60,989 bases of DNA, taken from an uncultured Dokdonia sp. Lineage in GTDB: Bacteria; Bacteroidota; Bacteroidia; Flavobacteriales; Flavobacteriaceae. Positions 7,275-16,696 of the stretch are shown piece after piece. Both the position numbers and the translations under genes were made by a program. The notes beneath the pieces were generated by a model, which made no database searches, was not told the DNA's origin, and saw only the letters and a list, made by a program, of their open reading frames with translations. Location of the stretch: the NCBI RefSeq assembly GCF_937910895.1, contig NZ_CALEMI010000141.1:1-60989 (forward strand), given 5' to 3'. Numbering within the stretch: position 1 is the first letter of the stretch; each line of letters opens with the position of its first letter.

Positions 7275-9305
7275 TTACTTCAAAAACCCATAGGTCTTCG
7301 CATATTCAAGCATTTGTGTTTCAAAGTTGGCTGGATGTTCTATAGTAAATCCTGTAATTTCTCCATTTTCTGTGGTAGGCACAATCATTGGATTGACAAA
7401 CCCACTATATGGAGCGCTTTTAAACTGGCTATTACGATCTAATACTTCCTTATGAAGGTTCTGGTCTACTTTCACACCATAATCTTCTACAAGCGCTTTA
7501 GCGGCTTCGTAATCTCCTTCTGAAGTGATTCGTTGTGTCTCACGTAATAATTCTCCAAAAATGGCTCTCAGCTTTGTATAATCGTTGATATTATAATAGG
7601 TCTTCCCGTCACGAGTCACTTTTTCGATGACATTTTCTTCTTGTCCTCTTTCAAAAGCCCAAGCACTTACCCACTGGCGATTGACCATGTGCGCTTCTTC
7701 TACATCATCTCCCAATTCTAAGCGAATAAGTTGCGTCACGAGTCCGTTACGGATATACCCATCATACGCGGCTTTTCCTGTTTTCTCCCAATCTTCCACC
7801 AATCCAAGTTCTTGAAGTTTAGGATCCATTAGGTAATACAGACCAAAAAGGTCTGCACGTCCTTCTTCAATCGTAGATTTATAGCGTTTTAAAGTTTCTT
7901 TAGGTGTTCCCACACCTTCGTTGATTTGTCCAGAGGCATGCCCTACAACTTCGTGTAATGCCGTATGAAGCTTATCGCCTAGTTGTCCATATTCTTCTTC
8001 CAGTGCTACTTCTTCTGGGTCATGCGCAAACTCTTGTAAACGACCAGATCCACCAGCACTTGCATAGGCACTTATGATATTCCCTAATGATACCGATTTA
8101 CTTCCGTGCGTTTGTCTGATCCAGTTGTTATTAGGAAGGTTGACTCCTATAGGTGTACTTGGTGATGCATCTCCTGCTTCTCCTGCCACAATCACTGTTT
8201 TGTATGAAACGCCTTTAACACTGTCTTTTTTATGCTCTGGCATTAATGGAGAGTTATCTTCAAACCATTGTGCGTCTTGAGAAAGTACTTCCATTTTTTT
8301 AGACATATCAAAGTCTTTAATCTGAACGATCGTTTCATAAGACCCTTTGTAGCCTTTTGGATCGTTATATACTTCTATAAATCCGTTGATCCAATCTATA
8401 TTTCCTGACGTTGTCGTTGCCCAAGCGATACAGTAATCATCCCACGTATCTAGACTTCCAGTTTTATAATACTCAATAAGGAGTCCTAATGCTTCCGCTT
8501 GTTTTGGGTTTTCGGCAACACCTTTTGCTTTTTCTAACCATCCAATAATTTGATCGATGGCTTCTCCATATAATCCTCCACTTTTATACACCTGCTCTAC
8601 AAGTTTGCCATTTTCTTTAATAAGACGTGTATTTAAACCTACTTCGATAGGCTCATTCTTATCTACCTCAATCGCTTTATAATAAGCCTCAACTTCGGCA
8701 GTCGTTACGTCGGGTCCGTAAAAATTAATAGCACTTTCCAATACAATATCTGCATCTTTAGAAAGGTTTACTTTTTTTGCATCTTTGTCATTAAAAATCA
8801 CATCAAAAGCTTCTCCTTCTAGTGTAGCTCCAGAAGCTGCTAAAAGTTCTTTTAAATAATCTGCAGAAAATGCTGGTTGCAATTTTGCGTTGCTATAATG
8901 ATGGTGGATTCCGTTAGAAAACCAAACACGCTTTAAGTACTCTTCAAAATGTTTCCAATCGTCAGATGTTTTATCGCCATCATACATTGTATATACTTTT
9001 TCTAGTGCTTCTCTAATTGCTAAATTATGACGGTAGTTTTGTGCCCACATAATATCACGTCCAGCCAGTCCTGCTTGCGTCATATAATAGACTAGTTTTT
9101 GTTCTTTAAGAGTCAAATTTTCAAAACCAGGGATTTGGTATCGTAAAATTTTGATATCTGCAAATTGATCTACAGGTTCGTTAAATGCTATTTCCGCTTT
9201 CGCGAAAGCGGTATCAGTAGCCTCACCATTTTTTTGTTGATCTTCACCACAACTTATCGCTAATAATGCCATAAGTCCAAAACTATATATTGCTTTAAAT
9301 TTCAT
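7275..9305 (-). CDS. Dipeptidyl-peptidase III (M49), lipoprotein
   Basis: Zinc exopeptidase that removes dipeptides from the N-terminus of oligopeptides. The M49 signature HEVVGH is at about residues 451-456 and the second metal motif EEGRAD at about 480-485, the usual HExxGH/EExxAD arrangement. The start at 9305 gives a signal peptide ending in LLAISCGED, so the 676-residue enzyme should be anchored in the envelope, unlike cytosolic eukaryotic DPP III. A palindrome at 9196-9209 encodes AFAKA in the linker just behind the lipidated Cys. Transcribed alone; CAAAAATA at 9339-9346 gives a -7-like TATTTTTG on the coding strand. Confidence 0.92.
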   Translation of the reverse strand: MKFKAIYSFGLMALLAISCGEDQQKNGEATDTAFAKAEIAFNEPVDQFADIKILRYQIPGFENLTLKEQKLVYYMTQAGLAGRDIMWAQNYRHNLAIREALEKVYTMYDGDKTSDDWKHFEEYLKRVWFSNGIHHHYSNAKLQPAFSADYLKELLAASGATLEGEAFDVIFNDKDAKKVNLSKDADIVLESAINFYGPDVTTAEVEAYYKAIEVDKNEPIEVGLNTRLIKENGKLVEQVYKSGGLYGEAIDQIIGWLEKAKGVAENPKQAEALGLLIEYYKTGSLDTWDDYCIAWATTTSGNIDWINGFIEVYNDPKGYKGSYETIVQIKDFDMSKKMEVLSQDAQWFEDNSPLMPEHKKDSVKGVSYKTVIVAGEAGDASPSTPIGVNLPNNNWIRQTHGSKSVSLGNIISAYASAGGSGRLQEFAHDPEEVALEEEYGQLGDKLHTALHEVVGHASGQINEGVGTPKETLKRYKSTIEEGRADLFGLYYLMDPKLQELGLVEDWEKTGKAAYDGYIRNGLVTQLIRLELGDDVEEAHMVNRQWVSAWAFERGQEENVIEKVTRDGKTYYNINDYTKLRAIFGELLRETQRITSEGDYEAAKALVEDYGVKVDQNLHKEVLDRNSQFKSAPYSGFVNPMIVPTTENGEITGFTIEHPANFETQMLEYAKTYGFLK
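9196..9209. repeat. Palindrome, exact, in DPP III gene
   Basis: Read as AFAKA about 25 residues after the lipidated Cys. Confidence 0.9.
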
Positions 9306-9397
9306 TGAGATTAGTTTTTTATTTGTGTGTAAATATACCAAAAATAGAAGTTTTAAAAATCCTTTATCTTAGCCTAAGCTAACGAACCCCTTTAACT

Positions 9398-10420
9398 ATG
9401 AAATTTTTAAAACTTATATTCTTCCTTTTACTCATTTTTTTAATTGGTGGTACTATTTATTTTGCTTCAAAAGACGGTACTTATGATATTAAAGAAAGTC
9501 GAATCATAGATATACCTCCGTCTATTTTATACAATACTGTAAACGATTACACAACTTGGGAGTATTGGGGACCTTGGAAAAAAGAGGACTCCACGATGGT
9601 ATTTACGTATGATGCTAAGACTGTTGGTGTGGGCGCTGGGTATTCTTGGGATGGTGAATTTCTAGGATCTATGAAAACAACAGCTGTTTTAGAAAATACA
9701 GCCATAGAGCAGGACCTTACCATTGTGACACCAGGAGGAGAACGTTCTTCAAATGTAAGTTGGGAATTCATACCTACAGATACAGGAGCTGTAAAGGTTA
9801 CTTGGCAAGTTGAAGGGGAGCATACGCTTATGGATAAAGTGTATTTTGCCTTTTCAGGAATGGATTTTGAAGAAGATATGCGCACGATGTACACAGATGG
9901 TTTGAAAGGATTGGAAACGTATGTAAGAGAAAAAATGGAAGATCACTCCGTAACCATACAAGGAATTACAGAATATGGCGGTGGGTTTTATTTGTATAAA
10001 ACAACATCTGCTAGTGGTACTAATATCAGTGCCATCATGGGACAGAATTATGGTGAGATCATGCAGTTCATGAATCAAAGAGGTATTACACAATCTGGAA
10101 TGCCTTTTACTATTTATAATGAAATGAATCCTGACGGTTCTATTATTATGAGTAATGCTATTCCTGTTCCTAATGCTATAGAAATTACAGGAGAAGGTAC
10201 GGTACTAAGCGGATACTTACCAAGAACCAAAGCAGTGAGAGTTACTTTGAAAGGGAATTACAGCTATCTAGGAAAAGCGTGGACAGAAGCTATGCAATAT
10301 ATTACGCAGTATCAATTAACACAAAGTGAACAAAAACCTTTTGAAATCTACACAAACGATCCTGGAGACTATCCTAATCCAGCAGATTGGGTAACAGACA
10401 TCTATATTCCGGTAGAATAA
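9398..10420 (+). CDS. SRPBCC-domain protein with GyrI-like C-terminal domain
   Basis: The 340-residue product has one N-terminal membrane segment (about residues 4-24). A START/SRPBCC lipid- or ligand-binding-like domain follows (about 30-165, motif DYTTWEYWGPW). A second domain of about 150 residues (from about 190) resembles GyrI/effector-binding folds. This architecture is frequent in flavobacteria and is usually annotated as polyketide cyclase-like, which is a fold name and not an activity. The ligand is unknown. crcB follows 50 bp downstream on the same strand. Confidence 0.7.
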   Translation: MKFLKLIFFLLLIFLIGGTIYFASKDGTYDIKESRIIDIPPSILYNTVNDYTTWEYWGPWKKEDSTMVFTYDAKTVGVGAGYSWDGEFLGSMKTTAVLENTAIEQDLTIVTPGGERSSNVSWEFIPTDTGAVKVTWQVEGEHTLMDKVYFAFSGMDFEEDMRTMYTDGLKGLETYVREKMEDHSVTIQGITEYGGGFYLYKTTSASGTNISAIMGQNYGEIMQFMNQRGITQSGMPFTIYNEMNPDGSIIMSNAIPVPNAIEITGEGTVLSGYLPRTKAVRVTLKGNYSYLGKAWTEAMQYITQYQLTQSEQKPFEIYTNDPGDYPNPADWVTDIYIPVE

Positions 10421-10470
10421 TATAGTTGCTTACGAAGATCTATTTTATTTAAATAAGGGTGTAAAATAAT

Positions 10471-10842
10471 ATGAAACAGTTACTACTTGTTTTTATAGGT
10501 GGCGGTACAGGAAGTATAGCAAGATATTTACTTAGCAAGGTATGGAACACTTCAAGTACTAGTATTCCTTACGGAACATTTACGGCTAATATTATTGGGA
10601 GTCTTATTATAGGAGTCGTATTAGGTTGGGCTATAAAGAATAATACATTATCTAGTAACACTACGCTTTTACTGGCTACAGGTTTTTGTGGAGGGTTTAC
10701 CACCTTTTCTACCTTTGCTTATGAACATCATAACTTTCTGAAATCTGGTGATCTCTTACTATTTGCTATCTACGCCATTGCTAGTTTTACAGTGGGTATT
10801 CTTGCTGTTTTTGGAGGGATGTGGCTTGGTAAAGCGTTATAA
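10471..10842 (+). CDS. crcB: Fluoride exporter CrcB/FluC
   Basis: A 123-residue, four-helix membrane protein of the Fluc fluoride channel family, which works as an antiparallel dimer to let fluoride leave the cell. Family motifs are GGGTGSIARY near the N-terminus, GTFTANIIGS and the TGFCGGFTTFSTFA stretch that lines the pore. Length is normal for the family. I looked for a fluoride riboswitch in the 50 bp leader and see none. The following 475 bp to 11317 contain only the neighbour's terminator and an imperfect TTCGCTT/AAGCGAA palindrome at 11041-11055. Confidence 0.93.
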   Translation: MKQLLLVFIGGGTGSIARYLLSKVWNTSSTSIPYGTFTANIIGSLIIGVVLGWAIKNNTLSSNTTLLLATGFCGGFTTFSTFAYEHHNFLKSGDLLLFAIYAIASFTVGILAVFGGMWLGKAL

Positions 10843-11244
10843 ATAGGAAATAGCTGGTTTGGCTAATTTCATTTTAACTATTCTTAAATCTATAGAAAAA
10901 ATCAATAACGTTTCTGTACTCACATTGTTAATCTAAGGTACTATCAAAAAAGGTTCATTCTATAGTTTGGTTTCTTTTGACAGCTTCTATTTGAACTAAC
11001 TTGAGTTTGATATATATTGTTAATTCACTCTTATTTCAATTTCGCTTAAAGCGAAAAACTACAAGAAATTTCCATCGCTGTTTCTCCTCGCCCAAAGCTC
11101 ATGACATTATTCTTTTAAAAAGTTTCAAAAAAAAATACCACCTCTTGACCTCTGCCAAAACTTACGTTCTATATATACTGGAAAAAGAAGAGAAATCTAA
11201 TCCCTCATCTCGAACTCAAGTTAAATTATAAAAATAGGTAAAAA

Positions 11245-11283
11245 GCAAAAGGACTATTACCTAATGATAATAGCCCTTTCTAT
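11245..11283 (-). terminator. Terminator of the T9SS carbohydrate-binding protein gene
   Basis: A stem of about 10 bp (AAGGACTATTA with TAATAGCCCTT, one mismatch) lies 35-70 bp beyond the stop codon, with a T-rich stretch following on the minus strand. Confidence 0.55.
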
Positions 11284-11317
11284 ACTAAATTAAAATAATC
11301 CCCCTAGGATTAACTAT

Positions 11318-13042
11318 TTAGCGTTTGATTAATTTTATAGTTTCTTGACCTTGATTTGTTGTAATCGTTGCCAAATAAATACCCGTTCTAAGGTTTGAAG
11401 CATTGATATCAAATGTAGTTGCATTTGGTGTTGCTAATGCTACTCTTCTACCTAGAAGATCATATACTGCTACAGATGTAATACTATCAGAACTTGTAGA
11501 TACTGTCCAACGATCTGTTGAAGGGTTAGGATATACCGATACATCTAATGATGTAAACTCTTCAGTACTAAGCGTTGTATTATTGTGTAAGTATAAGTTG
11601 TCTATAAAGATCGTTCTTGTTCCAGGTTCTGCTCCTGCAAGTGTCAATACAAATTGTCTCAAGGCATCTCTTTGTTGCGTAGCATCACCATCAACAAAAA
11701 CGGTAAGAGGTACATCTATAGATACCCACTCTCCAAAAGTAACAACAGGGTTTGTTAATTGGAAAAAAGATGTTTCTCCTCCATCACCAACATGGTTAGA
11801 CCATTTAGGATTTGCAATTAAGCCAGTAGACAAAGATGTATCTATCCAATAATCCATGTGGAAATGAGTCAATGCTGAAAGGTCAAGAGGCTCTCCCCAA
11901 TCTACTAATAAAAATTCTGAGGCTGGTTGGTTTAAAACTAACTGTTGTGTATTATCACCTTCAATTTGAATGGTTGTGATATCTTGAGTTCCTACACCAA
12001 ATGCTCCAAAAACAGTATTAGGCTGTTGTGTATATGCATCGCTAAAAAGAGAAAATACCGTATTTGGATCTCTCTCTGGAGGTGTTGGTGCTGCCACGGC
12101 TGGAAGAACTGGATCTGTGTTACCATTACCTTGTACTAAAGATACATTGTCAATCACTACAACCCCAGTAGCAGCTCCCATATCAAATAACACACGGCTA
12201 TCTGTAGAGCTAAAATTTGCTACGAGTTCTAATGAGAATGTTTGTGTTACATCGGTTACGGTAACTTCCATACTTTGGTTTGTAAAAGGATCTACAAAAA
12301 GACCTATTCCTGCAATCATCGTACGACTTCCTGTTGTTGCATCTGTAGATGCATCAAAAGTTAATGTAAAAGTTTGTCCCTCTGCAATATTGATTCCTCT
12401 TTGACTTAAGTTGACAGCGAAAGGTTCTCCAGCAGAAGCAACATCTACAAAGTTAAAACTGTTTCCTCCATCTGTTTGTACATTGAATCCATTTCCTTCC
12501 CATACAACCATTCCTTGTTCAAAATCACCGTTCTCTAGTAATTCATCTCCTCCTGTATTTTCATTTAAAGTAAGAGTAACGTTATCAATTACTACGACAC
12601 CAGTAGCAGCTCCCATATCGAATAACACACGGCTATCTGTAGAACTAAAATTTGCAACAAGTTCTAGTGAAAATGATTGAGTTACGTCTGTTACGGTAAC
12701 TTCCATACTTTGATTTGTAAATGGATCTACAAAAAGACCTATTCCTGCAATCATCGTACGACTTCCTGTTGCTGCATCTGTTGAAGCATCAAAAGTTAGA
12801 GTAAAAGTTTGACCTTGAGCGATATTAATTCCTCGCTGACTTAGGTTGACAGCAAAAGGTTCTCCAGCGGAAGCAACATCTACAAAATTAAAGCTATTCC
12901 CTCCATCTGTTTGGACGTTAAACCCATTTCCTTCCCATACAGTCATTCCTTCTTCGAAATCACCGTTGGTTAGTAAGTTTTGGGCTTGCATTGTAATTCC
13001 TCCAAGAAAAGCGAGAAGGAAAAATAAAGTAATTTTTTTCAT
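11318..13042 (-). CDS. T9SS-secreted protein with two laminarin-type carbohydrate-binding modules
   Basis: A 574-residue surface or secreted protein of the glucan locus. After a signal peptide (to MQAQ) come two near-identical modules of about 145 residues (about 20-165 and 167-310), each opening with NGDFE(E/Q)GM and closing with VVVIDNV. The jelly-roll pattern resembles CBM4/CBM9-like modules; binding to beta-1,3-glucan is inferred from the neighbourhood. A third, different beta-rich domain (about 325-490) and a type IX sorting domain (VSVYPNPSTD, then KLIKR) follow. Two further copies of the module lie in the lipoprotein at 19823-22111. No catalytic motif was seen, so it probably captures polysaccharide. 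It is transcribed away from the rest of the locus. Confidence 0.8.
   Translation of the reverse strand: MKKITLFFLLAFLGGITMQAQNLLTNGDFEEGMTVWEGNGFNVQTDGGNSFNFVDVASAGEPFAVNLSQRGINIAQGQTFTLTFDASTDAATGSRTMIAGIGLFVDPFTNQSMEVTVTDVTQSFSLELVANFSSTDSRVLFDMGAATGVVVIDNVTLTLNENTGGDELLENGDFEQGMVVWEGNGFNVQTDGGNSFNFVDVASAGEPFAVNLSQRGINIAEGQTFTLTFDASTDATTGSRTMIAGIGLFVDPFTNQSMEVTVTDVTQTFSLELVANFSSTDSRVLFDMGAATGVVVIDNVSLVQGNGNTDPVLPAVAAPTPPERDPNTVFSLFSDAYTQQPNTVFGAFGVGTQDITTIQIEGDNTQQLVLNQPASEFLLVDWGEPLDLSALTHFHMDYWIDTSLSTGLIANPKWSNHVGDGGETSFFQLTNPVVTFGEWVSIDVPLTVFVDGDATQQRDALRQFVLTLAGAEPGTRTIFIDNLYLHNNTTLSTEEFTSLDVSVYPNPSTDRWTVSTSSDSITSVAVYDLLGRRVALATPNATTFDINASNLRTGIYLATITTNQGQETIKLIKR
12105..12990 (-). repeat. 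Two tandem carbohydrate-binding module coding repeats
   Basis: Two units of about 440 bp encode almost the same protein sequence; long stretches also match at the DNA level, with scattered synonymous changes. They are likely substrates for recombination or gene conversion with each other and with the pair at 21250-22108. Limits are approximate. Confidence 0.75.
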
Positions 13043-13425
13043 AATAGTATATTTAAAAAATATTAAACAATTTTTTCAGAATTTTCAAGAACCACAACTA
13101 ATAAAATAAGTGCTTTCCGTTATTTACTGAATCGCACTTGTTATTAGTGTTTTATTGCGTATTTATTAAAATATAATTCTTTAAAATTCTAAACTATTCA
13201 AATTTAAGTTCAAATCCTGAGGATTCTGCAAATATTCCCTATACAAAAAACATACACTGCAATTTTTAACTTTATTTATTGCGATATTATTAAATAATAA
13301 TAATTTGATTGCCTATTTATAGGCTATAAGCTGAAAAGACAGAATTAGTATGATCTAAAAAAAATTAACATAAATACAGCTATGTTGTACTTATGTTGAG
13401 TTTTAAAAATAATATGTTGTATAAC

Positions 13426-16230
13426 CTAAAGGTTAATGAAGTAGTCGTTTAGATTGATATCTCTTGACAGATCAAGTTTTTTACGGAGCCTGTAACGTTT
13501 TATTTCAACGCTACGTGAGGAGATGTTTAGTAATGGAGCAATTTCTTTTGAAGACATATTCAACCGTAGATACACGCATAATTTTAAATCGTTTGCCGTT
13601 AATGAGGAGTGTATTTCTTTAACCTTTCTGAAAAAATCTTTATCCGCATGGTTGAATGCCTCTTCAAAGAAGTTCCAATCTTCTTCGTTTTCAATAGTCT
13701 TATCTACTAAAGATACAATTGCTTTTATATCTTCAACTTTTTCTGTTTTTAGCAAAGCACTTTTAATAGCATTCAGTGTCTTATTTTTATTAATCATGTT
13801 CATCGTAGAAACAGCAAGTTCTCTATTACGTGCATCAATATCTTGTTTAAGATTGGCATTATTCAACTCTACTATTTGCTTTTCACTCTCTAGCGTCTTA
13901 AGTTCCATATCTTTTTTTGTACGATTGAGAGCAAGTTCTTGTTGCTGTCTATAATATCGCTTATAGAATCCATTTAATAGTATAAATAGAAATATAGTTA
14001 ATATGATATATATTCCTATACTCAAATTAGATAAATACCAAGGACGTGCAATCGTAAAATTATATACTATTTCGTTACTAGTTTCTTTTCCTCCTACACG
14101 AGCTTTTGCTTTAAATGTATAAGAACCATGAGGTAAATTTTCAAAATGTATATTTGAATTGGAAGTCCAAGGACTCCAAAAATCATATAATCCGTCTAAT
14201 AAATAGGAGTACTCTGTTGTAAGAAATTTATCATATTCAGGAACACCAAAGGAAAAACTTAAGTTATTGTCAAAAGACGGAAACTCTATATTATCCTGAT
14301 AAGAGACCAATCTGGATTTTTCTCCTAAACGATGAACAGCAATAGACTTTAGGTTAATCTTATACTCTTGGATGGTATTTTCATTTTTAGATAGATCTAC
14401 AATAATATATCCATTTGAAGTTCCTAGCAAGTATTCATTTTCTCGTATGTTCACTAGGCTTTCATACCCTTCTACGGTATTTCGTAAACTAAATGGTATA
14501 GATATTTTTTTTACCGTGTATGCCCCATCAAGTTTATCTCGTGCAATTCTAATAAGATTTTCTTTTGTAAATGCCCATAATTTATCCTGATCTTCAATAA
14601 GTTTTCCTGTAATAAAAGTATCATCATTCAGCACATTACTCAGATTTTCTTCACGGATAAAGTTTCTCTCTTCAGCATTATATGTAAAAATCCCTTCTTC
14701 ATTTGAGTAAAAAATAGTATCGTCTAGTCTTGACAAACTAGAATGTTCCCCTATACTAATACCTGTATGTTTAAATACTTCTAAAGCTTGTTCATATTGA
14801 GGATCTATTTTTATTTCAAATACTCCCTTATATTCATGGTTCACAAGTATTTTGTTGTCTTTCGTGATTTCAAAATGCTTAGAAGAATTTACAAAGTTTT
14901 CAATTTTATTTCTAATACGCCATCCATCTGAAGATTGTTCTAAAACATACAAACCTCCATAATTTCCTTGTAAAAGAAGATTTTCTTTACCAGGAATTTT
15001 CTTAATATCCCAGGTTCCCTCAATATCTGCGATTAATCGTTGTTTGTCATTCTCAATAATATATGTTCCGTTATTATGACCACAAAAAAGAGTTCCATCT
15101 ATAAGACGTAAGTTCCATACTTGTCCTTCAGTTCCGGGCATTCTTATGAAATCTAGCGATGACGTTTCAGGCTTATAAAAGAGTCCTTGATTTGTACCTA
15201 AATACATATAACCATTTGCAAATGCTGAGGCATATATAGTTCCTAGCTTTCCACTTACGTCAATGTATTGATGAAAAGGGCTTTGACTATTGATACAATC
15301 AATACCAGCATCTAAACCAATCCATAAATTTTGATCCGTATCTTCTAATAATGCTAATGCCGTATTATTACTTAAACCACTCTCTTGTTTTATTTGATAT
15401 TCAAACGTACCATCTTTTGAGAGTTGGACAATTCCATTTTCAATAGTGCCTAAAACAATAGATTTATTTTTACGCTGAATAGCACTATAGACAGTAAACT
15501 GTTTTATAGATTCGTTATATGCTATATCCCAAGATGTTACACGTTGTCTATCTATACTATAAAATCCCTTATTTGCAGTGACGCCTATTAATTCTCCTTC
15601 AACATTAAAGAGATTAATCAAACGTTCCTGAATAAGTATAGGATTGGAATTAAAGAGATTTGTTTGTCCTTTCTCTATAGTATACAGTCCTTTATCTTTT
15701 ACCTGAAAAAATAAATCATCATCTACCAAAAATAAACGTACTACTTGCCCATCGGGGGTAATCATTTCTATTTTACCGTCTAAAGTATCATATATATAGA
15801 TCCGGTCTAAAGATTGGAAAAGCACATATTGTCCATAACGCTCAATATTCCAAATATGCTCATCTTCAATCATCGTTACTTGCTGCTTTTTTACAATAGA
15901 TGTGTATTGTAAAATTCCAGTCTCATCCTTTACCCAAACACCAAAATCCATGTAAGCCCCAGTGTATAATTTATCATCGACTGCCTTAACTCCTCTAACT
16001 ATGGTTCCATTAGGAGAAGGATACAAATCCCATTGCGCTCCATTAAAAACTAACAAACCTTTATTGTTTGCTACATATATAGTTTTATCTGGACCTTGGG
16101 TAAGCATCCAGTTCTGGTTGTCTGCATTGTATATATTAGGAGTATAATTTACAACGGGAGGAAGTCCTTGAGCATGTACAAAAGTCAAAGAAAATAGTAA
16201 AAACCCTATGCGTATTACAAACTGTATCAT
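13426..16230 (-). CDS. Sensor-regulator: propeller, Y_Y_Y domain, membrane helix, LuxR-type HTH
   Basis: A 934-residue one-protein signal transducer, probably the switch for the glucan locus. Order: signal peptide; periplasmic beta-propeller built from two-component-regulator repeats (about 25-640; for example NLWIGLDAGID); Y_Y_Y domain (about 665-740; YSYLLDGLYDFWSPW); one transmembrane helix (about 750-770); coiled coil (about 775-835); C-terminal HTH (about 870-934; MSSKEIAPLLNISSRSVEIKRYRLRKKL). There is no kinase or receiver domain, so DNA binding would respond directly to the periplasmic signal, as in SusR-like regulators. It is divergent from the barrel-fusion gene across a 466-bp gap. 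The 383 bp between its stop and the binding-protein gene hold no gene that I can see. Confidence 0.85.
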   Translation of the reverse strand: MIQFVIRIGFLLFSLTFVHAQGLPPVVNYTPNIYNADNQNWMLTQGPDKTIYVANNKGLLVFNGAQWDLYPSPNGTIVRGVKAVDDKLYTGAYMDFGVWVKDETGILQYTSIVKKQQVTMIEDEHIWNIERYGQYVLFQSLDRIYIYDTLDGKIEMITPDGQVVRLFLVDDDLFFQVKDKGLYTIEKGQTNLFNSNPILIQERLINLFNVEGELIGVTANKGFYSIDRQRVTSWDIAYNESIKQFTVYSAIQRKNKSIVLGTIENGIVQLSKDGTFEYQIKQESGLSNNTALALLEDTDQNLWIGLDAGIDCINSQSPFHQYIDVSGKLGTIYASAFANGYMYLGTNQGLFYKPETSSLDFIRMPGTEGQVWNLRLIDGTLFCGHNNGTYIIENDKQRLIADIEGTWDIKKIPGKENLLLQGNYGGLYVLEQSSDGWRIRNKIENFVNSSKHFEITKDNKILVNHEYKGVFEIKIDPQYEQALEVFKHTGISIGEHSSLSRLDDTIFYSNEEGIFTYNAEERNFIREENLSNVLNDDTFITGKLIEDQDKLWAFTKENLIRIARDKLDGAYTVKKISIPFSLRNTVEGYESLVNIRENEYLLGTSNGYIIVDLSKNENTIQEYKINLKSIAVHRLGEKSRLVSYQDNIEFPSFDNNLSFSFGVPEYDKFLTTEYSYLLDGLYDFWSPWTSNSNIHFENLPHGSYTFKAKARVGGKETSNEIVYNFTIARPWYLSNLSIGIYIILTIFLFILLNGFYKRYYRQQQELALNRTKKDMELKTLESEKQIVELNNANLKQDIDARNRELAVSTMNMINKNKTLNAIKSALLKTEKVEDIKAIVSLVDKTIENEEDWNFFEEAFNHADKDFFRKVKEIHSSLTANDLKLCVYLRLNMSSKEIAPLLNISSRSVEIKRYRLRKKLDLSRDINLNDYFINL

Positions 16231-16564
16231 TTTAATAATGTTTTATACATATAAGCTAAGCCAAAGGTTATATTTCTATGAAAAAAACAACAATGCATTA
16301 CCTAATGAATGATGTATTATACGTGTAAGCGAGCAAGAATTATAACTTTCGTTAGCATCAAGATGACAATAACACCTCTACAAGGAATAAAATCACTACA
16401 ACATACATACAACATTAACAAAATATTAACACAAAAGAATAATGAATCGGTATTTTTTTATTCGAAATACAAGTGATAAAAAATAGTAATATTATCAATA
16501 TATTAGATCAAAAATCAGTAAATTCTCAATAAAAACGATTTAGATACGTAAATGTATAGTTTTT

Positions 16565-16584
16565 GTTAGTTTGTTTTTACTAAC
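16565..16584. promoter_or_regulatory. Inverted repeat in the divergent regulator/glycosidase region
   Basis: GTTAGT and ACTAAC flank 8 bases, 113 bp before the ATG of the barrel-fusion gene and 335 bp before the regulator start. A binding site for the regulator is a guess from position alone. The remainder of 16231-16696 is A+T rich with nothing I recognise. Confidence 0.3.
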
Positions 16585-16696
16585 ATTAACAATTCATAAT
16601 GATATATTTACTTCAAAGACATTACACATATTATTTATTAAAGGATAATCATCATATTCCTGATGGATCTATATACTTACTAAAACCAACAATCCT

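Noticed and set aside
10421-10470. Fluoride riboswitch before crcB
   Set aside because: The 50-bp leader is too short and lacks the conserved pseudoknot elements.
11041-11055. TTCGCTT-A-AAGCGAA as a copy of the main palindrome
   Set aside because: It lacks the central TTTCGCGAAA core; symmetry alone is not enough.
11001-11231. 76-codon open frame in the gap after crcB
   Set aside because: No start context, odd composition and no family resemblance; it overlaps only non-coding A+T-rich sequence.
12117-12680. Open frames antisense to the binding-module gene
   Set aside because: They repeat exactly with the modules on the other strand, so they are shadows of the repeated coding sequence.
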